Positions 53,220 through 63,866 are shown, counted from the stretch's first letter. The stretch is DNA of 64,000 bases from Deefgea chitinilytica (GCF_016881405.1 NZ_WOFE01000010.1:36274-100273); one strand, 5' to 3'. Notes: a model not told the origin generated them from the letters alone. A program made the numbers and translations.

Positions 53220-53613
53220 GGTGCACCTGCATCGCATTGGATTTAACTAGCCATTCGATGTCTTGACCGCTGGCCAGTTGCATTCGTTCGCACGATGCGC
53301 GGGTAATCAGCGCATGCAATATGTGTCCTGCAAAATTAAAGCTAATTCGGCTCAGTAGTTGGCTGGATTCAATCTGTGTAATTTGCGCGTGAAAGCGGTT
53401 TCTGAGGCTAATTTCTCCGTGCAGATTGACGGCGATGGCGACTTCGTTTTCGGCAAAGGCAAATTCTAGCGCCTCACCAGTTTGCCATTGCACCACATCG
53501 TCACTGATGCCGAGCAGCATCGCGCTCAACAGATGCCCGTCGCATTGCGCGGCGACGAAAGCAAAGCCGCCGTGAATTTCAATTTCTTGCAGCGTCGCAG
53601 GCAGTCGATTCAT
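53212..53613 (-). CDS. Molybdenum-pterin-binding (TOBE/Mop) domain protein
   Basis: 133 aa. The C-terminal 65 residues form a Mop/TOBE domain (ISLRNRFHAQITQIESSQLL, ISFNFAGHILHALITRASCE). The N-terminal half (IEIHGGFAFVAAQCDGHLLS) may be a second, divergent copy. Mop proteins bind molybdate for storage or sensing. It is inserted between modA and modB and overlaps both, so made with the transporter. No helix-turn-helix is present, so it is not a full ModE. Confidence 0.82.
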   Translation of the reverse strand: MNRLPATLQEIEIHGGFAFVAAQCDGHLLSAMLLGISDDVVQWQTGEALEFAFAENEVAIAVNLHGEISLRNRFHAQITQIESSQLLSRISFNFAGHILHALITRASCERMQLASGQDIEWLVKSNAMQVHRA

Positions 53614-54362
53614 CGTGCGGGTACCAAAAAGCCATAACGTTGAAAAATAGCGTGTGCGGCAGGGCTTTGCAAATAAGTCATAAATGCCTTTGCGGCGGCA
53701 TTATCTTTGCCGTGATCAGTGAGCACCGCTCCATGGGCAATCGGCTGATGCATGGATTGCGGTATCGCTAGCCAAGCTCCGCTTTGCGGTTGATCTGGAT
53801 TGGCGACGATCGATTTGGCGACGAATCCAGCTTGCGCCGCGCCGGTACTGATAAATTGGCTGGCTTGCGCAATGCTCTCACCAAAAACGAGTTTATTGTT
53901 GGCCGCAGGCAATAGGTTTTGTGTCGTTAATAATCGTAACGCTTCGCGGCCATACGGCGCGCTATCGGGTTGGGCGATGGCGATTTTCTGCACTGCATTC
54001 GATTTAAGCCATGCTTGCCAATCACTTGGGATCTTGGTTTGAGTCGTCCACAGTACTAATACGCCATTGGCGTAATTGACTACCGCGCCGGAGGCTGCCC
54101 CCACTTTGATGAGCTCTTGCGGGTATTTCAAATCAGCCGACATCAGCACATCAAACGGCGCGCCATTGCTAATTTGCGCGAACAGCTTGCCTGATGCGCC
54201 AAAGCTGGTTTGAAAAGTGTGTCCCGTTTGCTGGTTAAAATCTTTACTGAGCGCAGCAATGGCGGGCTGCAGACTTGCCGCAGCGGCCAAGCGAAACTCG
54301 CCTGCGAAACTGAAATTGCTAAGCAAAAAGAAAAAATACAATAGCCACGTTTTCATCGACAA
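53610..54362 (-). CDS. modA: Molybdate-binding periplasmic protein ModA
   Basis: 250 aa. Signal peptide (WLLYFFFLLSNFSFAGEFRL) then a ModA-type substrate-binding fold: AAASLQPAIAALSKDFNQQT, SFGASGKLFAQISNGAPFDV, IAQPDSAPYGREALRLLTTQ. It delivers molybdate to ModBC. It is the first gene of the four-gene modA-TOBE-modB-modC operon and overlaps the next gene by 4 bp. Confidence 0.94.
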   Translation of the reverse strand: MSMKTWLLYFFFLLSNFSFAGEFRLAAAASLQPAIAALSKDFNQQTGHTFQTSFGASGKLFAQISNGAPFDVLMSADLKYPQELIKVGAASGAVVNYANGVLVLWTTQTKIPSDWQAWLKSNAVQKIAIAQPDSAPYGREALRLLTTQNLLPAANNKLVFGESIAQASQFISTGAAQAGFVAKSIVANPDQPQSGAWLAIPQSMHQPIAHGAVLTDHGKDNAAAKAFMTYLQSPAAHAIFQRYGFLVPAR

Positions 54363-54446
54363 GCTCGCTAGGGTGAGCTTGGACTATAAGGGCAATACGC
54401 TAGAAAATCGATACCCCAAAGTGGGCGGCTGGTTTTGCAGGACGTA

Positions 54447-54474
54447 AAAAAGCCCAAGTGAATCACTTGGGCGG
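54447..54474 (-). terminator. Terminator of ispB
   Basis: GCCCAAGTG / CACTTGGGC perfect 9-bp stem with 3-nt loop; on the minus strand it is followed by six T. It lies 7 bp beyond the ispB stop. Confidence 0.85.
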
Positions 54475-54480
54475 TCGGTT

Positions 54481-55449
54481 TTAGCTATTTCGGTCAATCG
54501 CCAGGGTCGCCAAGGCATGCAAACATTGCGTATAGGGATTGTCGGGTAAGTTGGCGAGGCAGGCTTTGGCGCGCTCAGCTTCTGCTTCTGCCGTTTTGCG
54601 GGCGTAATCGAGCGCCCCTGATTGTTGAACGGCGGCTAGTACTGCATCGAAATTCTCGCGCTTGGCGTTTTCAAGTGCGTCTTTAACGACCGCGGCAGCC
54701 GCTGCTTCGCCGTGTTTCATTACATAAATCAGTGGTAGCGTCGGTTTGCCTTCGGCCAAATCATCGCCGAGAGATTTGCCGATTTCTTCTTGTTTGCCAG
54801 AGTAATCAAGTACGTCGTCAACAATTTGGAACGCAGTGCCCAAATGCATACCGTAATGAGCGATGGCTGCTTCGGTTGCTGCATCACTATCAGTTAAAAT
54901 CGCACCAAGGCGAGCTGCCGCTTCAAAGAGTTTGGCCGTTTTGTAGCGAATGACTTTGAGGTAGCCGTCTTCATCAATGTCGGTATTGCCAATGTTCATT
55001 AATTGCAACACTTCGCCTTCGGCGATGATGTTGGTTGCGTCGGATAATACTTCCATCACGCGCATCGAGCCGCAGCCGACCATGATTTGAAACGCGCGGC
55101 TGTAAAGAAAATCGCCGACCAAGACGGAGGCGGCATTACCAAATAGAGCATTAGCGGTGTCGCGGCCACGACGCAGGCTGGATTCATCGACCACATCGTC
55201 GTGCAGTAGGGTGGCGGTATGGATAAATTCAATCACCGCCGCCAGTTCGTGATGTTTGTGACCTTGATATCCCAGTGCTTGCGCAGCTAGTAGTACAATC
55301 ATAGGCCGCAAGCGTTTGCCGCCCGAGGCCACAATGTACTCGGCGACTTGGCGTACCAAGACGACTTCTGAATATAAACGCTCACGAATGACGCTATCTA
55401 CCGAGGCCATATCGGCATCTATGACCGATTTCACAAACTTCATCGACAC
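54481..55449 (-). CDS. ispB: Octaprenyl (polyprenyl) diphosphate synthase
   Basis: 322 aa trans-prenyltransferase. First Asp-rich motif LLHDDVVDESSLRRGRDTAN, second FQIVDDVLDYSG, and GGKRLRPMIVLLAAQ near the N-terminus. It makes the isoprenoid tail of ubiquinone (chain length probably C40). Divergent position upstream of rplU-rpmA matches E. coli and many Proteobacteria. Start 55449 (MSMKFVKSV) or 55443. Confidence 0.94.
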   Translation of the reverse strand: MSMKFVKSVIDADMASVDSVIRERLYSEVVLVRQVAEYIVASGGKRLRPMIVLLAAQALGYQGHKHHELAAVIEFIHTATLLHDDVVDESSLRRGRDTANALFGNAASVLVGDFLYSRAFQIMVGCGSMRVMEVLSDATNIIAEGEVLQLMNIGNTDIDEDGYLKVIRYKTAKLFEAAARLGAILTDSDAATEAAIAHYGMHLGTAFQIVDDVLDYSGKQEEIGKSLGDDLAEGKPTLPLIYVMKHGEAAAAAVVKDALENAKRENFDAVLAAVQQSGALDYARKTAEAEAERAKACLANLPDNPYTQCLHALATLAIDRNS

Positions 55450-55575
55450 GCTGGGTTCACCCTGATTGTGGCGGCCTGCACTAAAAATCGTGCGACCAAA
55501 TTGAATATAATCATGTGATTCTAGCAGGAAACTATAAAAGCCGTCTTGCTTGACGGTATTGTCTCAGTTAAGTGC

Positions 55576-55604
55576 TTGACTCTATTAGGAATCGTTAGTA
55601 GAAT
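55576..55604 (+). promoter_or_regulatory. Sigma-70-type promoter of rplU-rpmA
   Basis: TTGACT, a 17-bp spacer and TAGAAT, about 70 bp before the rplU start codon. The intervening leader is G/C-rich. Confidence 0.75.
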
Positions 55605-55675
55605 GCCCGATTCCCAATTTTGGGAAGGCACGCGAGCGTAGCTCCGTGTTGGGCCAAACTCCCTAGGAGCTTGTT

Positions 55676-55987
55676 ATGTATGCAGTCGTAAAAACCGGTG
55701 GCAAACAATATAAAGTTGTTGTCGGTCAAAAATTGAACATAGAACAGATTACTGCAGACGTTGACAGCCAGATCGTACTCGAAGAAGTATTGATGGTTGC
55801 AAACGGTGAAGCCGTACAAATCGGCGCGCCTTTGGTTGCTGGTGCATCCATCAAGGCTACTGTAGTGTCGCATGGTCGTGGCGAGAAAGTACGCATTTTC
55901 AAAATGCGTCGTCGTAAACACTATATGCGTCGTGCTGGTCATCGCCAAAACTTCACTGAAATCCGTATCGACGCTATCGTCGCTTAA
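55676..55987 (+). CDS. rplU: 50S ribosomal protein L21
   Basis: 103 aa. N-terminus [20 protein letters not shown] and the C-terminal RNA-binding block ([20 protein letters not shown]) are diagnostic. AGGAG lies 7 bp upstream. It is followed by rpmA after 15 bp. Confidence 0.98.
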   Translation: MYAVVKTGGKQYKVVVGQKLNIEQITADVDSQIVLEEVLMVANGEAVQIGAPLVAGASIKATVVSHGRGEKVRIFKMRRRKHYMRRAGHRQNFTEIRIDAIVA

Positions 55988-56002
55988 TTAAGGAGCTAAA
56001 TA

Positions 56003-56284
56003 ATGGCACATAAGAAAGCTGGTGGTAGTTCACGTAACGGTCGTGATTCAGAATCAAAACGCCTCGGTATCAAAGTATACGGCGGCGAGTTGATCCCTGC
56101 AGGTTCAATCATTGTTCGTCAACGTGGTACTGAATTCCACGCTGGTGACAATGTAGGTATGGGTAAAGATCATACTTTGTTCGCTAAATGCGATGGCTAC
56201 GTACAGTACGCAGTGAAAGGCGCTTTGAAACGCCGCACCGTAACTGTATTGCCATACGTTGGCGAAGAAGAAGCTGCTGCTTAA
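56003..56284 (+). CDS. rpmA: 50S ribosomal protein L27
   Basis: 93 aa. N-terminus [20 protein letters not shown] without the cleavable leader of Firmicutes, then [26 protein letters not shown] lies upstream. Co-transcribed with rplU; terminator at 56311-56340. Confidence 0.98.
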   Translation: MAHKKAGGSSRNGRDSESKRLGIKVYGGELIPAGSIIVRQRGTEFHAGDNVGMGKDHTLFAKCDGYVQYAVKGALKRRTVTVLPYVGEEEAAA

Positions 56285-56310
56285 TTTGCGGCTTCTTAGC
56301 TAGTTTTGAA

Positions 56311-56340
56311 AGCCCTGTCCATGCGATAGGGCTTTTTTTG
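56311..56340 (+). terminator. Terminator of rplU-rpmA
   Basis: AGCCCTGTC / GATAGGGCT stem (one G-T pair) followed by seven T. Confidence 0.88.
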
Positions 56341-56392
56341 TTTAAGATACTATGCTGGTTTAAGTCTAAGCGGTTTGCTCGATGGATTTAGT

Positions 56393-56441
56393 AGGTATAT
56401 AGCTCCATCTAGCAAGCCACTTCGCTTGCAGTGAAATACCC
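56393..56441. repeat. Dispersed 3'-end palindrome, copy 12
   Basis: A 49-nt element with AGGTAT...ATACCC ends and inner stem GCAAGC / GCTTGC. It lies between the rpmA terminator and the obg start. Confidence 0.55.
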
Positions 56442-56464
56442 AATAGTTTGAATAAAATCGGTAG

Positions 56465-57634
<1,170 letters not shown>

Positions 57635-57697
57635 TTTGCTGAGGACGCGACACCAAGATCGGTATTGTGTTTTTTAGTAACGCAGGTTGAAATAGAT

Positions 57698-57756
57698 GGG
57701 TATATGCTTGTAGTGCTTTTTAGAAAAAGCCTGCGTTCATATACCCTTTGTTTTTT
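57698..57756 (+). repeat. Dispersed 3'-end palindrome, copy 13, with T-run after obgE
   Basis: 57698-57746 is a 49-nt element with GGGTATATG / CATATACCC ends and inner stem GCTTTTT-AG-AAAAAGC, followed by TTTGTTTTTTAT. It probably terminates obgE transcription. Confidence 0.75.
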
Positions 57757-57865
57757 ATAATTTCCCCGAGGTTGCTTGAAAAATGTCAGTTAGGTGGCAA
57801 TGTTTTTGATTGTTTTTCCCGCCGTTTAGCTTTAGCCTTGCTCCTCCCTGAATTTTGTCATTCCC

Positions 57866-59149
57866 ATGCAAGACGAAAACGATCTCTCCCAATTTTTTGC
57901 CAATGGCTTTGCGCCGGACGATTTGCCGTCGATGGCGAGTCTGTTGCGCGCTCGGCATTATCTAGATGCGTTTATTACGCTGTTTCGCGGTGGCGATGAT
58001 GAAGTGCTGGTTCGGTTGTTGATTTTGCGTGAAATTGGCGCGCGCGCTGATGCGCCGCGCTGGTCGCCGCAAGATTTGCAAACGCATTTTTCTTATTTAA
58101 ATTCGATCAAGCTCGATACGGTACTCAAGCGCCTGCGCGAAAACGGGCTGCTGATTTGGGATGGCGACGAGCAACTCTATGCGATGTCCGAATCTGGCCG
58201 CGTTGCGCTGGCAGCGTTGGGTACGGTGGTACAGTTTGCCGAGGGCGATGCTGAACTTGGCTATTTGACATCGCAAGTGGCGGCGGGGCAATCGCTCGGC
58301 CAAGTGTCGAATGAAGTCTTGCTCAATCTGCTCGCACGTTTGAATGAGTTGTACGCCGATTTTGAAACCGCACTTGAATCGCAATCCGAATTCCAAATTC
58401 GCGCCGCGCGAGAAAAACTCGAAAAAGTCTGGCAGTGGGTTGAAAAAGGTACCGATGTGATTCGCACGGTGTTGGCCGATGAAGAAACCGATCCGCGCGT
58501 GTATCAAATCGCCCAATCGATTGCCTTGGCGCAAGCCAGAATGTTGCGTTTGACCTCGGTGTTTCATCGTCGCTTGTCTGAATTGGCATCGCAGCGTGTG
58601 CATTTGGGGCAGTCGGGCTTATCGACGACCAATGTCGCCGATTGGTTGCGCCAGCAAACTCAGGAAAAACTCGCTGATTTAGGTCGCGATTTGGTCTTAT
58701 TCCATCCCGAACCCGCGTTTGTCGTCTCGGACGTACTGCTGGATATTACCGAGTTTGAAATTTTGGAGCGCGAGCGCCCGGTGAATGTCGTCAGTGAAAT
58801 GCCGCAGGGTGCGGCGGCGCAAGTGGTTGGCGAGATTGAGGCCGAACGATTATTGCTCGCCGAGTCTTTGTATGAAGAGTTGCAGCACATGGCCGCGAAC
58901 GGGCTAGCTGCTGATTTGCCAGCAGCCGTGCTGGCCCCGACTTACAAAGAAACGGCATATCGACTTTCGCTGTTGTCGCTGCTCGGTGACGCTGAAGCTG
59001 CGCTAGAAAAAAGCATCGTCGCCGAAATTGTCAAATTACCGTTAAGCATTGAAATTAGCGGCGAATTGCACGAGCCCGATCATCCCGAAGTCGCCAGCAT
59101 TAGCGCTGGGCGACTGTTGTCTACTGTTTTGAATAAGGCTGATAAGTAA
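57866..59149 (+). CDS. mksF: MksF-like kleisin subunit of a condensin (MukF/JetA relative)
   Basis: 427 aa. The N-terminal half looks like a winged-helix (MASLLRARHYLDAFITLFRG, LILREIGARADAPRWSPQDL, LKRLRENGLLIWDGDEQLYA). A helical middle follows (LLNLLARLNELYADFETALE, FQIRAAREKLEKVWQWVEKG) and a C-terminal wing. Length matches MukF/MksF. The stop overlaps the next start by 1 bp. The three-gene order (kleisin, small subunit, SMC ATPase) is that of mksFEB and of Wadjet jetABC. The family name is inferred from architecture and order, not an alignment. Confidence 0.8.
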   Translation: MQDENDLSQFFANGFAPDDLPSMASLLRARHYLDAFITLFRGGDDEVLVRLLILREIGARADAPRWSPQDLQTHFSYLNSIKLDTVLKRLRENGLLIWDGDEQLYAMSESGRVALAALGTVVQFAEGDAELGYLTSQVAAGQSLGQVSNEVLLNLLARLNELYADFETALESQSEFQIRAAREKLEKVWQWVEKGTDVIRTVLADEETDPRVYQIAQSIALAQARMLRLTSVFHRRLSELASQRVHLGQSGLSTTNVADWLRQQTQEKLADLGRDLVLFHPEPAFVVSDVLLDITEFEILERERPVNVVSEMPQGAAAQVVGEIEAERLLLAESLYEELQHMAANGLAADLPAAVLAPTYKETAYRLSLLSLLGDAEAALEKSIVAEIVKLPLSIEISGELHEPDHPEVASISAGRLLSTVLNKADK

Positions 59150-59808
59150 TGGATCAAGCCCTGAATATTTTAGTCGCTCGCCTACTGGCGCAGCGTTTTG
59201 TATTACGCAAAGACCCGCTCGCGCGCCGCGCTTTGATTGACGAAGCGTTTCGTGAGTCACTTGAGCATCGTCTGGCCGATTGCGGTCTGCAATTATTGGA
59301 AAATCCTTACGCCGAACACATCGCGGTGGCGCTGCAGCCGCAAATGGAAGAATGGGTGTTTGGTGAAGGTGAAAACTGGCTGTCGAACAATATGGGTTTG
59401 CCGCGCGATGGGATTGCGCTGCTGGTTGTAGTGTGGGCGCTGATTATTTTGCCTAAACGCGAACGGCAAATCGCCCGCGTTGAAGTCGGTAACGAAGATC
59501 AAAGCGATATGTTTGGCGCGGAAAAACCGATTGAGCATGGTGAAGGCGTGGCGCAAGGCATCTCGGAAGACGCGCTGTACGCGGATTTTGGCAAAGTGCT
59601 TGGCGGTAAAATGCGCTTTGCGACCAATTTGGCGCAACTTTCGAAACTGGGCTTCGTGGTGCGCCGCAATCGGATGATTCACGAAGGTCCGCTACTCGAT
59701 CTAATGATCGACTACGCCAAACTCGCGCCACGCATTATCAATGGCGCGCTGGCGGATATTTTGCAGTTGACTGATACGCAGATCATTGCAGAAACGGAGG
59801 AAAACTAA
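59149..59808 (+). CDS. mksE: MksE-like condensin subunit (MukE/JetB relative)
   Basis: 219 aa, the size of MukE/MksE. Helical, winged-helix type: FVLRKDPLARRALIDEAFRE, LPRDGIALLVVVWALIILPK, LAQLSKLGFVVRRNRMIHEG. It should bind the kleisin and regulate the ATPase. It overlaps both neighbours by 1 bp, so all three are translationally coupled. Confidence 0.8.
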   Translation: MDQALNILVARLLAQRFVLRKDPLARRALIDEAFRESLEHRLADCGLQLLENPYAEHIAVALQPQMEEWVFGEGENWLSNNMGLPRDGIALLVVVWALIILPKRERQIARVEVGNEDQSDMFGAEKPIEHGEGVAQGISEDALYADFGKVLGGKMRFATNLAQLSKLGFVVRRNRMIHEGPLLDLMIDYAKLAPRIINGALADILQLTDTQIIAETEEN

Positions 59809-62633
59809 TGTTCCAGATTAAAACTTTGGAAATGGTGCATTGGGATTTCTGGCAAAGAATTTCAGTGCCGCTCGATGCGCAGATTGTGACGGTGGTGGGG
59901 CCCAATGGTTCGGGTAAAACCACGCTGCTCGATGCACTGCGAACGATGTTGGCGCTGAAATGCTCGGGTCGTCGTGATTACAAGCGTTATGTGCGTAATA
60001 ACAAAGAAAATATCGCGTGGTTGCGTGCGGTGGTGAGCAATCCAAAGCGCACTGGCGGTGGTTTTTTTCCGTATTTGTTTTTCCCGCTGGCCAGTGAGAC
60101 GGTGACGTTGTTTTGCCGAATTAAAAAGCAGGGTGGTGACTGGGTGCGGCAGTATGCGATTGCCGAAGGTGATGCTCCGCTCGATGGTACGACCGAGAAT
60201 AATCTGCAATGGCTGGGGGTGGGTGATTATCGCCGCCGCTTGGAGCAGGCGGGTTTAACTCCGGCTATTGCTGAGGTATTGGCCTTGGAGCAAGGTGATA
60301 CCGATAAGCTATGCGAATACTCCCCTAAAACACTGTTGGATTTAGTGTTTCAGGTATTTGGCGACAAAGAAGTGCTCGATCATTACAGCGAGGCCAAACT
60401 GCGTTTGCGTGAGGCCGAGGGTGAGTTGGATAAGATGAACCAGCAACTGTCGCAGCTTGGTTTGGACGTTGAGCGTTTCCGTCTGCGTGCCAGTAGCTAT
60501 CTGGAATGGTGTTCGTTGACCACGGATACCGCACGCCTGGAGCAAGAAGTGATTCCGGCGCTGCAAGTGGCCGAGGCGCAGGAAAACTTGCGGACTTATT
60601 TGACGCAATTTAAGCAAAACCGCCGTAGCCTCTGGCATCGCCGTGGTGATTTGGCGCAGCTGGAAAAGCAGCTTGCGGTGGCGCGCACTGCTGCGCAGCA
60701 AACCTTGCAAGGCGAATCGCAAAGTAAGGCCGATTATGATTTGCAGTTTCAGGCTTTCCAAGCGGTGCGCGATGCCGCGCGCGATACCGAAAAACTGATT
60801 AAAGAAGGTGAGCGCTTGCGCGAACTCGCTGAGCGCGAGCATGGTGCTGATGCCGTTGGCTTGAATGACCGCTTGGCTGAGCTCAAGCAGCAAGAGGGCG
60901 ATTTGAAGCTGTGGCTAAAAAATGCCAAAGAAGAACGTCAACAATTGTCTGAAGCGCAATTTGCGTTGCAAGCGGGTAAAGCGCCGTCGCCAGAATTCGT
61001 GCGGCAAATGCGCTCAGCACTCGATGCGGCCGGTATTCCGCATCAATTGCTGACTGAAATTTGCGAAGTGAAAGACAGCACTTGGCAAGATGCGGTAGAA
61101 GCCTTGCTCGCGCCATCGAAGCATTTGATCTTGTTGCAGCGCGAAGCGGATAAGCAGCGCGCTTGGGAAGTGGGCGAACGCTTGCGTTATCGTAGCTTTA
61201 TTGTGTCTGAGCGTGAGCCTGCGCCGCGTGCGACCTTGGGTTCGATTTTAGAAATTCTTGATTTTAAAGCCCCGGTGCCTGCATGGCTGACGCGGCAATT
61301 GAATGGCATTCAGCGCGTAAAATCTGTTGAGGCGGGGGCTCGGATTAATGGTGACTGGATTACGCGTGAGGGGTATCTGCGCGAACGCCGCGGTGCACGT
61401 TTTATTGGGGTTGATACCCGTGATTATGCCTTTGGTGAAGCAGCACGGCATACGCGTTTATCGGACATCGCTTCGCGCTTGAAAGCATTAAACGAAGAAA
61501 TTCTGAATAAAGAAGCTGACCTGAGTAGCTTAATGCGCGACATCGCGGCGATTACTCAGCAGCTGATGGGTATGCAAGCTGTGGTGCAATTGGCGAGCCG
61601 CCAAGCGGAATTGGCATCAGCCGCCGCGCGTTACCCAGAAGAGCAAGCCGCTGTGCAGCGTTTGGGCGCGGAATTGGCCGCAGCGCAAGCCGCTCTGGAA
61701 TCGTCACGCGAAGGTCGTGCTGATTTGCGTTTGGGCGCGCAAAAAATTGAAATCGAGCGTGATCAATTGCAGCGTGCGATTGATGAAATGCAGGCGCAAT
61801 TACAGCGCCAACGCAATGAAATCAGTCGTCAACTCGGCATGATTCGCGTTTTGAAAGAAAAAGCCTTGCCTGCTTGGCTGGTGCCAGCGACATTGCGCCA
61901 GTTGAAAGAAGACTACAACAGTGTGTCCGAAGTGCGCCATATGATTGCGCGTCAGACCGAGCAACTCAGCCAAGCGCATTGGGAAAAAGACGAAACCATC
62001 GTACAGCGCCGCGATAAGTTGCTTAATGATTACAAAGCGCTGGAGGGGGAGTCGGTCGGTCACCGGCAAGAGGTGGAGCGCACCGCGCAGCTGACCGACG
62101 AAGCACGCGCTGCGTATATTAATAAATTACGTGCAACAGTGCGTGCGTATGGCCGAAATGTTAAAGGTTTGGGTGAGTTGGCAGGGATTGACGTTGAACT
62201 CGATATGCCACATCTGGAAAACGACGATGTGGTGCTGGCGCAGGCTGGCCTGACGGCACGTTTCAATTTCGATCAAAAAGGCATGATGGGTTTGAACGAT
62301 GGCGAAGCGTCAGGCGGTCAGCAGGTGATGAAATCGCTCATTCTGTTGATTGGTTTAATGATGGACGAAAGCAATCCATCCGGCTTTGTGTTTATCGACG
62401 AGCCATTCGCGCATTTGGATATTTTCAATATTGACCGCGTCGGCGCGTTCCTGAAAGCGACGAATGCACAATATTTGATTACCACGCCACTGACTCACAA
62501 TACCAATGTGTATGGACCAGCTGAACTGACCTTAACAACGCGGAAAAAGCGTCCGGGCGAAACTTGGGCGCCGCTCATTATGCAAACGCGCCGTCGTATC
62601 GAGCAAAATGTGTTTGATGCGAGTAAAGTGTAA
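59808..62633 (+). CDS. mksB: MksB-like SMC ATPase of a condensin (MukB/JetC relative)
   Basis: 941 aa. N-terminal Walker A GPNGSGKTTLLDAL at residues 31-44, then an N-terminal coiled-coil arm to about residue 380, a hinge region (about 390-540; EICEVKDSTWQDAVEALLAP), the returning arm (about 560-770) and the C-terminal half with signature LNDGEASGGQQVMKSLILLI and Walker B GFVFIDEPFAHLDIFNIDRV. It is shorter than MukB (about 1480), typical of MksB. It compacts or segregates DNA with MksF and MksE, or in Wadjet systems restricts plasmids with a fourth nuclease subunit. No such subunit is seen here. Confidence 0.88.
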   Translation: MFQIKTLEMVHWDFWQRISVPLDAQIVTVVGPNGSGKTTLLDALRTMLALKCSGRRDYKRYVRNNKENIAWLRAVVSNPKRTGGGFFPYLFFPLASETVTLFCRIKKQGGDWVRQYAIAEGDAPLDGTTENNLQWLGVGDYRRRLEQAGLTPAIAEVLALEQGDTDKLCEYSPKTLLDLVFQVFGDKEVLDHYSEAKLRLREAEGELDKMNQQLSQLGLDVERFRLRASSYLEWCSLTTDTARLEQEVIPALQVAEAQENLRTYLTQFKQNRRSLWHRRGDLAQLEKQLAVARTAAQQTLQGESQSKADYDLQFQAFQAVRDAARDTEKLIKEGERLRELAEREHGADAVGLNDRLAELKQQEGDLKLWLKNAKEERQQLSEAQFALQAGKAPSPEFVRQMRSALDAAGIPHQLLTEICEVKDSTWQDAVEALLAPSKHLILLQREADKQRAWEVGERLRYRSFIVSEREPAPRATLGSILEILDFKAPVPAWLTRQLNGIQRVKSVEAGARINGDWITREGYLRERRGARFIGVDTRDYAFGEAARHTRLSDIASRLKALNEEILNKEADLSSLMRDIAAITQQLMGMQAVVQLASRQAELASAAARYPEEQAAVQRLGAELAAAQAALESSREGRADLRLGAQKIEIERDQLQRAIDEMQAQLQRQRNEISRQLGMIRVLKEKALPAWLVPATLRQLKEDYNSVSEVRHMIARQTEQLSQAHWEKDETIVQRRDKLLNDYKALEGESVGHRQEVERTAQLTDEARAAYINKLRATVRAYGRNVKGLGELAGIDVELDMPHLENDDVVLAQAGLTARFNFDQKGMMGLNDGEASGGQQVMKSLILLIGLMMDESNPSGFVFIDEPFAHLDIFNIDRVGAFLKATNAQYLITTPLTHNTNVYGPAELTLTTRKKRPGETWAPLIMQTRRRIEQNVFDASKV

Positions 62634-62664
62634 ACAACGATTTAGTTTTTAAAAGAAGAACTCA

Positions 62665-63828
62665 GTGCTACAAATTTTTAATTTTTTTGCTCCTTGCCCA
62701 CGCGGCCTTGAAACTGTGCTGGAAAAAGAGCTTGAGGCCCTAGCGGCAAAGAAAATCCACGTGACCGATGGCGGCGTGGCTTTTTCTGGCCCATGGACTT
62801 TGATGTACAAAGCTAATTTGTATTCTCGTGTAGCCAGCCGTGTACTCTGGAAGTTAGTTGAAAAACCTTATCGTTCCGAAGATGATATTTTTCGCTTGGC
62901 GCGTGATACTGAATGGGCGGAGATTTTCTCTGTGAATAACACCATTAAAGTGAGCGTTACAGCGGTGCGTTCGCCAGTGCGCAGTACCAATTTCATTGCT
63001 TTAAAGGTAAAGGATGGTATTTGCGACCGTTTTCGCTTGAAATGCGGCAATCGCCCAAGTGTCGATACTGAAGCGCCGGATATGCGAATCCATGCTTATT
63101 TGTCGGAAAAAACGGTCACGCTGTACTTGGATACTTCGGGAGAGGCGCTGTTTAAACGTGGTTATCGTGTAGAAACTGGTGATGCGCCATTGCGTGAAAA
63201 CTTGGCGGCAGGGATTTTGTCGCTCAGTGGTTGGACGCCGGATCAGGCGTTTTACGATCCAATGTGCGGTTCCGGTACCTTCTTGGTTGAGGCCGCGATG
63301 ATGGCGCGTCGCATTGCACCGGGTAAAGATCGCCAGTTTGCATTCCAAAAAATGCGCATGTTCGATCAAACGTTCTGGCAAAGTATTTTGGCAGAAGCAA
63401 AAGCACAAGAGTTGAGCGCTGCACCGAATCTCATTATGGGGAGTGATGTATCAAGCACGGTGCTGGTTCATGCTAAAGCGAATATCGAAGCAGCGGGTAT
63501 GCAAGAGAGTATTCAGTTAAAACAATTGAATGTACTCGATGCAAAACCGCCTGCTGAATCCGGCATCTGGGTCTGCAATCCACCATATGGTGCGCGGATG
63601 GATGAAAAAGAGCACCTGGCAACTTTATATCCACAATGGGCTACTGTATTAAAGCAGCGCTTTGCTGGTTGGAACACTTATTTTCTCACCGCAGATTTGG
63701 ACATGCCAAAACATATGCGTTTAAAGGCTTCAAAACGTACGGTTTTATTCAATGGCCCATTAGAATGTCGCTTGTTTGAATATAAAATGGTGGCTGGCGG
63801 CAACCGAGATAAGCCAAAAGCAGAATAA
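62665..63828 (+). CDS. THUMP-domain class I RNA methyltransferase (RlmL-like, single domain)
   Basis: 387 aa, GTG start. N-terminal THUMP region (ARGL-like PCPRGLETVLEKELEAL, and IKVSVTAVRSPVRSTNFIAL) and a Rossmann methyltransferase (FYDPMCGSGTFLVEAAMMAR, IMGSDVSSTVLVHAKANIEA, and the catalytic NPPYGARMDEKE). It resembles the N-terminal RlmL half of E. coli RlmKL, which makes m2G2445 in 23S rRNA; here no RlmK partner is fused. The target is inferred from homology. It is downstream of mksB in the same direction, 31 bp gap. Confidence 0.92.
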   Translation: MLQIFNFFAPCPRGLETVLEKELEALAAKKIHVTDGGVAFSGPWTLMYKANLYSRVASRVLWKLVEKPYRSEDDIFRLARDTEWAEIFSVNNTIKVSVTAVRSPVRSTNFIALKVKDGICDRFRLKCGNRPSVDTEAPDMRIHAYLSEKTVTLYLDTSGEALFKRGYRVETGDAPLRENLAAGILSLSGWTPDQAFYDPMCGSGTFLVEAAMMARRIAPGKDRQFAFQKMRMFDQTFWQSILAEAKAQELSAAPNLIMGSDVSSTVLVHAKANIEAAGMQESIQLKQLNVLDAKPPAESGIWVCNPPYGARMDEKEHLATLYPQWATVLKQRFAGWNTYFLTADLDMPKHMRLKASKRTVLFNGPLECRLFEYKMVAGGNRDKPKAE

Positions 63829-63866
63829 TTGGAGCTGCTTCACTGGTTTATGGCAAAGATTTTAAT

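Noticed and set aside
54371..54416. Possible further copy of the GTAT palindrome upstream of modA
   Set aside because: The left arm is GGGTGA instead of GGGTAT and the site lies upstream of a start rather than after a stop; too weak.
57866..62633. Full Wadjet plasmid-defence system
   Set aside because: The nuclease subunit JetD is not encoded in the window, so only a condensin of MksFEB type is called.
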